IMG/VR virus record: IMGVR_UViG_3300031512_000003
Coordinates: 1-41,880 of that record
DNA: 41,880 nt
Direction: 5' to 3' (one strand)
From: a virus
The notes under the pieces: model-generated
The model's input: the letters and a program-made list of their open reading frames with translations, nothing else
Told to the model about the DNA's origin: nothing
Databases searched by the model: none
Program-made: the position numbers and the translations under genes
Part shown: one piece after another, positions 40,037 through 41,880 of the stretch
Layout of the letters: each line of letters opens with the position of its first letter
Numbering within the stretch: the stretch's first letter is position 1

Positions 40037-41386
40037 TTACTTACTTAAATTTTCCATCTGGTATGCACGCCAGAAGTCTGCATATAATTTTCTTGAGTCA
40101 TCTTTCTTATCAGAAGGAGTTCCTCTTAAAGGAACAGATGCTTGTTTTACTTTAACATCACTTTCTTCTTTTCTAGGTTCTGCATTCTTTGATACCAGCT
40201 GAGAACCATCATACGCTTTTACAAACTTAACAATCTCACCAAACTTGTTGAGATCTTGATGATATAAGAAGTCAAATGCTTCTTTGATAACATTTACCTG
40301 GCTATCCTCATAACCTTTCAAGAAAGCATTATGTACAATAGCATCAGCAACATCTGCAGATACATTTAATGTAGAAGTAATCTCTTCAATTAATGCATCC
40401 TTCAGAGGATTAGGAATAAGCCCTTTTAGTTGCTGCTGACAAGCTAAAGAAGTTGCAAGCCTAGCTTTCATTAAGGAAGCTTTAACAGCTCTCTTAATAG
40501 CATCAGCTGCATACTGTTCGTCTGTTGCACTTGCTTTTTTAGGTTTTGGAAACTTAGCTTTGAATTCAGAAATATCTGTCCTCTTACCCAATGAAATAGG
40601 AGAATTTTCATCTGGTAAATTATCCCCGGTACCTTTTAATGGAGCTACTTCTTTATTGTTAAGCTTAGTATCCTGTTTCTGTGTACAAAGGTCTTTCCAA
40701 GAACCATACAACTGACCTTCTTTTTTCTGTTCCATCCTATTTTGCCTAAGTGCAGCTAACCTTTCTCTCAATCTAGATATAGTTTCTTCTCTTGAAGATT
40801 TTTCTTGTAGCTTTCTCGTAGGCTCTTCTTTTAAAGGAGCTTCTTTACCTTCCTCTTTTTTACCTTTTTCTTCTTTCTCTTTACCTTTTTCTTCTTTCTC
40901 TTTACCTTTTTCTTCTTTCTCTTTACCTTTCTCAAGCATTTTACTTTCAGATTCTAAGGCTTTATTACCTTCTTCTAAAAAGTTGTTTCCTTCCTCAATT
41001 GCATTATCAATATCTGAAAGTTCATCAACAGAAAGGTTTTTCTGATTCTGATCTCTAAAGGAAACACCTTGGCTAACAGCTTCAAGTACCTGGTTTAACA
41101 AATCTTTTACAGTTTCAAGTTGCTGTTGAATATCAGAATCCGAAGGTTTCGGTTCATCTAAGAATTTTAATGCACCAAGATCTTCATTAGCTGAACCATC
41201 ACTTACTTCATCTACTGCCCCTTTTGCTTTTTTTAAGTTTGTAAAAAAAGCATGTTTTACTTTCATCTGTGCAAGTTTTCTAAAACCTGACTTTGCTTGA
41301 TGTACAGAACCTTTGATTTGATTAACAACATTCTGTGATGTTAAAGAAGCAGTTGAGATAACACCATCTTGAATTTTAATGTCCAT
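40037..41386 (-). CDS. Nested in-frame scaffold-like protein (internal start)
   Basis: Inside the larger frame an ATG at 41386 is preceded by TAAGGAGAGACAT, a ribosome site as good as those of stand-alone genes here. It would give a 449-residue protein beginning MDIKIQDGVISTASL and sharing its C-terminus with the longer product. This arrangement matches lambda C/Nu3 and similar pairs, where a full-length head protein carries the scaffold domain and an internal start makes free scaffold. Both products are plausible; which is used is unproven. Confidence 0.6.
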   Translation of the reverse strand: MDIKIQDGVISTASLTSQNVVNQIKGSVHQAKSGFRKLAQMKVKHAFFTNLKKAKGAVDEVSDGSANEDLGALKFLDEPKPSDSDIQQQLETVKDLLNQVLEAVSQGVSFRDQNQKNLSVDELSDIDNAIEEGNNFLEEGNKALESESKMLEKGKEKEEKGKEKEEKGKEKEEKGKKEEGKEAPLKEEPTRKLQEKSSREETISRLRERLAALRQNRMEQKKEGQLYGSWKDLCTQKQDTKLNNKEVAPLKGTGDNLPDENSPISLGKRTDISEFKAKFPKPKKASATDEQYAADAIKRAVKASLMKARLATSLACQQQLKGLIPNPLKDALIEEITSTLNVSADVADAIVHNAFLKGYEDSQVNVIKEAFDFLYHQDLNKFGEIVKFVKAYDGSQLVSKNAEPRKEESDVKVKQASVPLRGTPSDKKDDSRKLYADFWRAYQMENLSK

Positions 41387-41880
41387 ATGTCTCTCCTTAC
41401 TTACAGTTGATTGTTTACTACCTGTTGGTACAACAGTTTGATTCTTGTTTTCTAAGAGTTTTTTAAAAAACTCTTTTATTTCATCTTCCTTTCGGGATTT
41501 AATATAATCCCTAAGCAAGATATCTATATCCCAACCTCTTGAAACAAGGTTTTCAAGGATAGATACAACATCAATCTGATTTAGAACTTCTAATAGTAAT
41601 TCAAGTGAGCTTTCCCTTTCATCTGCTGAATTTTTAATCTTGGATGCTCGAGTAAACATTGGTTGATAAGTAAAAGTATTCTCTGTAGAAATATCCTCTA
41701 CATTACGATTGGAATTGATTTTTATATATTGATCATATAAAATGTCCTTTAAATCCTTGGAAAGTGAATCAATTGCTCTTACGTACAGCTCTTGTTCTGG
41801 TGTTAATTCCACCGGTTCTCCTGCAGGAGGCCGACCTAGCTCAAGTGCACCTGTATCTCCAAGATCTAGCCCACCTTCTC
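40037..41880 (-). CDS. 3' part of a head gene cut by the window edge, with scaffold-like C-terminal region
   Basis: The frame is open from the right edge (613 residues visible) to a stop at 40037. At the edge it reads GLDLGDTGALELGRPPAGE, resembling the flexible end of a portal or protease protein; the true start is outside the window. A GTG at 41812 with AGGAG five bases before it could also start. The visible part is highly helical: about 20-60 and 60-140 charged helices, a Glu/Lys repeat (GKEKEEKGKEKEEKGK), then RERLAALRQNRMEQK, and a basic C-terminal region with LYADFWRAYQMENLSK. Charged, repetitive, helical composition directly before decoration and capsid genes fits a scaffold. Confidence 0.65.
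   Translation of the reverse strand, partial: EGGLDLGDTGALELGRPPAGEPVELTPEQELYVRAIDSLSKDLKDILYDQYIKINSNRNVEDISTENTFTYQPMFTRASKIKNSADERESSLELLLEVLNQIDVVSILENLVSRGWDIDILLRDYIKSRKEDEIKEFFKKLLENKNQTVVPTGSKQSTVSKERHMDIKIQDGVISTASLTSQNVVNQIKGSVHQAKSGFRKLAQMKVKHAFFTNLKKAKGAVDEVSDGSANEDLGALKFLDEPKPSDSDIQQQLETVKDLLNQVLEAVSQGVSFRDQNQKNLSVDELSDIDNAIEEGNNFLEEGNKALESESKMLEKGKEKEEKGKEKEEKGKEKEEKGKKEEGKEAPLKEEPTRKLQEKSSREETISRLRERLAALRQNRMEQKKEGQLYGSWKDLCTQKQDTKLNNKEVAPLKGTGDNLPDENSPISLGKRTDISEFKAKFPKPKKASATDEQYAADAIKRAVKASLMKARLATSLACQQQLKGLIPNPLKDALIEEITSTLNVSADVADAIVHNAFLKGYEDSQVNVIKEAFDFLYHQDLNKFGEIVKFVKAYDGSQLVSKNAEPRKEESDVKVKQASVPLRGTPSDKKDDSRKLYADFWRAYQMENLSK
40855..40935 (-). repeat. Tandem 24-bp repeats encoding EEKGKEKE
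   Basis: About three and a half copies of a 24-bp unit (plus strand tttaccttttt, cttctttctc) encode the eight-residue unit EEKGKEKE in the scaffold-like protein. The unit keeps the frame, so expansion or loss would only change the length of a charged helix. Confidence 0.9.

Overview
The window is one uninterrupted block of virion genes from a large contractile-tailed bacteriophage (myovirus morphology) or a very similar prophage. Every gene I can support lies on the minus strand, so transcription runs from the right edge (41880) to the left edge (1). The DNA is AT-rich, genes are packed end to end with short gaps or overlaps, and nearly every start has a strong AGGAGG-type ribosome binding site. 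This fits a phage of a low-GC, probably Bacillota-like, host, but the host cannot be fixed from this sequence. Unusually large hub, baseplate and tape-measure proteins suggest a big genome, well above 100 kb (inference).

Layout in order of transcription. (1) Head, 41880-37174: the end of an open frame that runs in from outside the window and carries a nested, scaffold-like reading frame; a putative decoration protein; the putative major capsid protein; a strong terminator followed by a candidate promoter; and a structural protein of unknown role. (2) Head-to-tail connection with accessory genes, 37147-30378: a putative connector, a Vsr-like homing-type endonuclease with a zinc ribbon, several small unknown genes, a ribbon-helix-helix candidate, a carboxypeptidase-regulatory-like domain protein, a Nudix hydrolase, a neck-like protein with a Cys cluster, a DUF5661-like protein and a putative tail terminator. 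(3) Tail, 30269-22530: sheath with a duplicated insertion domain, tube, two tail-assembly chaperone frames joined by a textbook A AAA AAC -1 frameshift site with a 13-bp hairpin, and a 1148-residue tape measure. (4) Baseplate, 22525-5135: hub adaptor, a 2065-residue hub, spike, Cys-rich PAAR-like tip, gp25-like wedge, J/gp47-like wedge, a GT-B glycosyltransferase, an FN3-containing wedge/tail protein I-like protein and a 948-residue baseplate or fibre protein. (5) Fibres and host range, 5125-1: small fibre-type proteins, a small membrane protein, a tail fibre with YD-like repeats, a fibre-assembly-like protein, and a 691-residue protein with two near-identical FN3-like domains and a seven-bladed FG-GAP-like propeller made of 168-bp repeats.

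The genes work together as a complete contractile-tail morphogenesis programme. The tape measure sets tail length (about 170 nm at 0.15 nm per residue), frameshifted chaperones load it, tube and sheath polymerise around it, and the hub/spike/wedge proteins form the baseplate carrying variable adhesins. No large terminase, lysis enzyme, integrase, tRNA or CRISPR array is seen here. Points most worth attention are the nested start in the head gene, the frameshift signal, the repeat-built adhesin, the sheath insertion repeats, the repeat tract of the giant hub, and the metabolic or modifying enzymes (glycosyltransferase, Nudix) embedded among structural genes.
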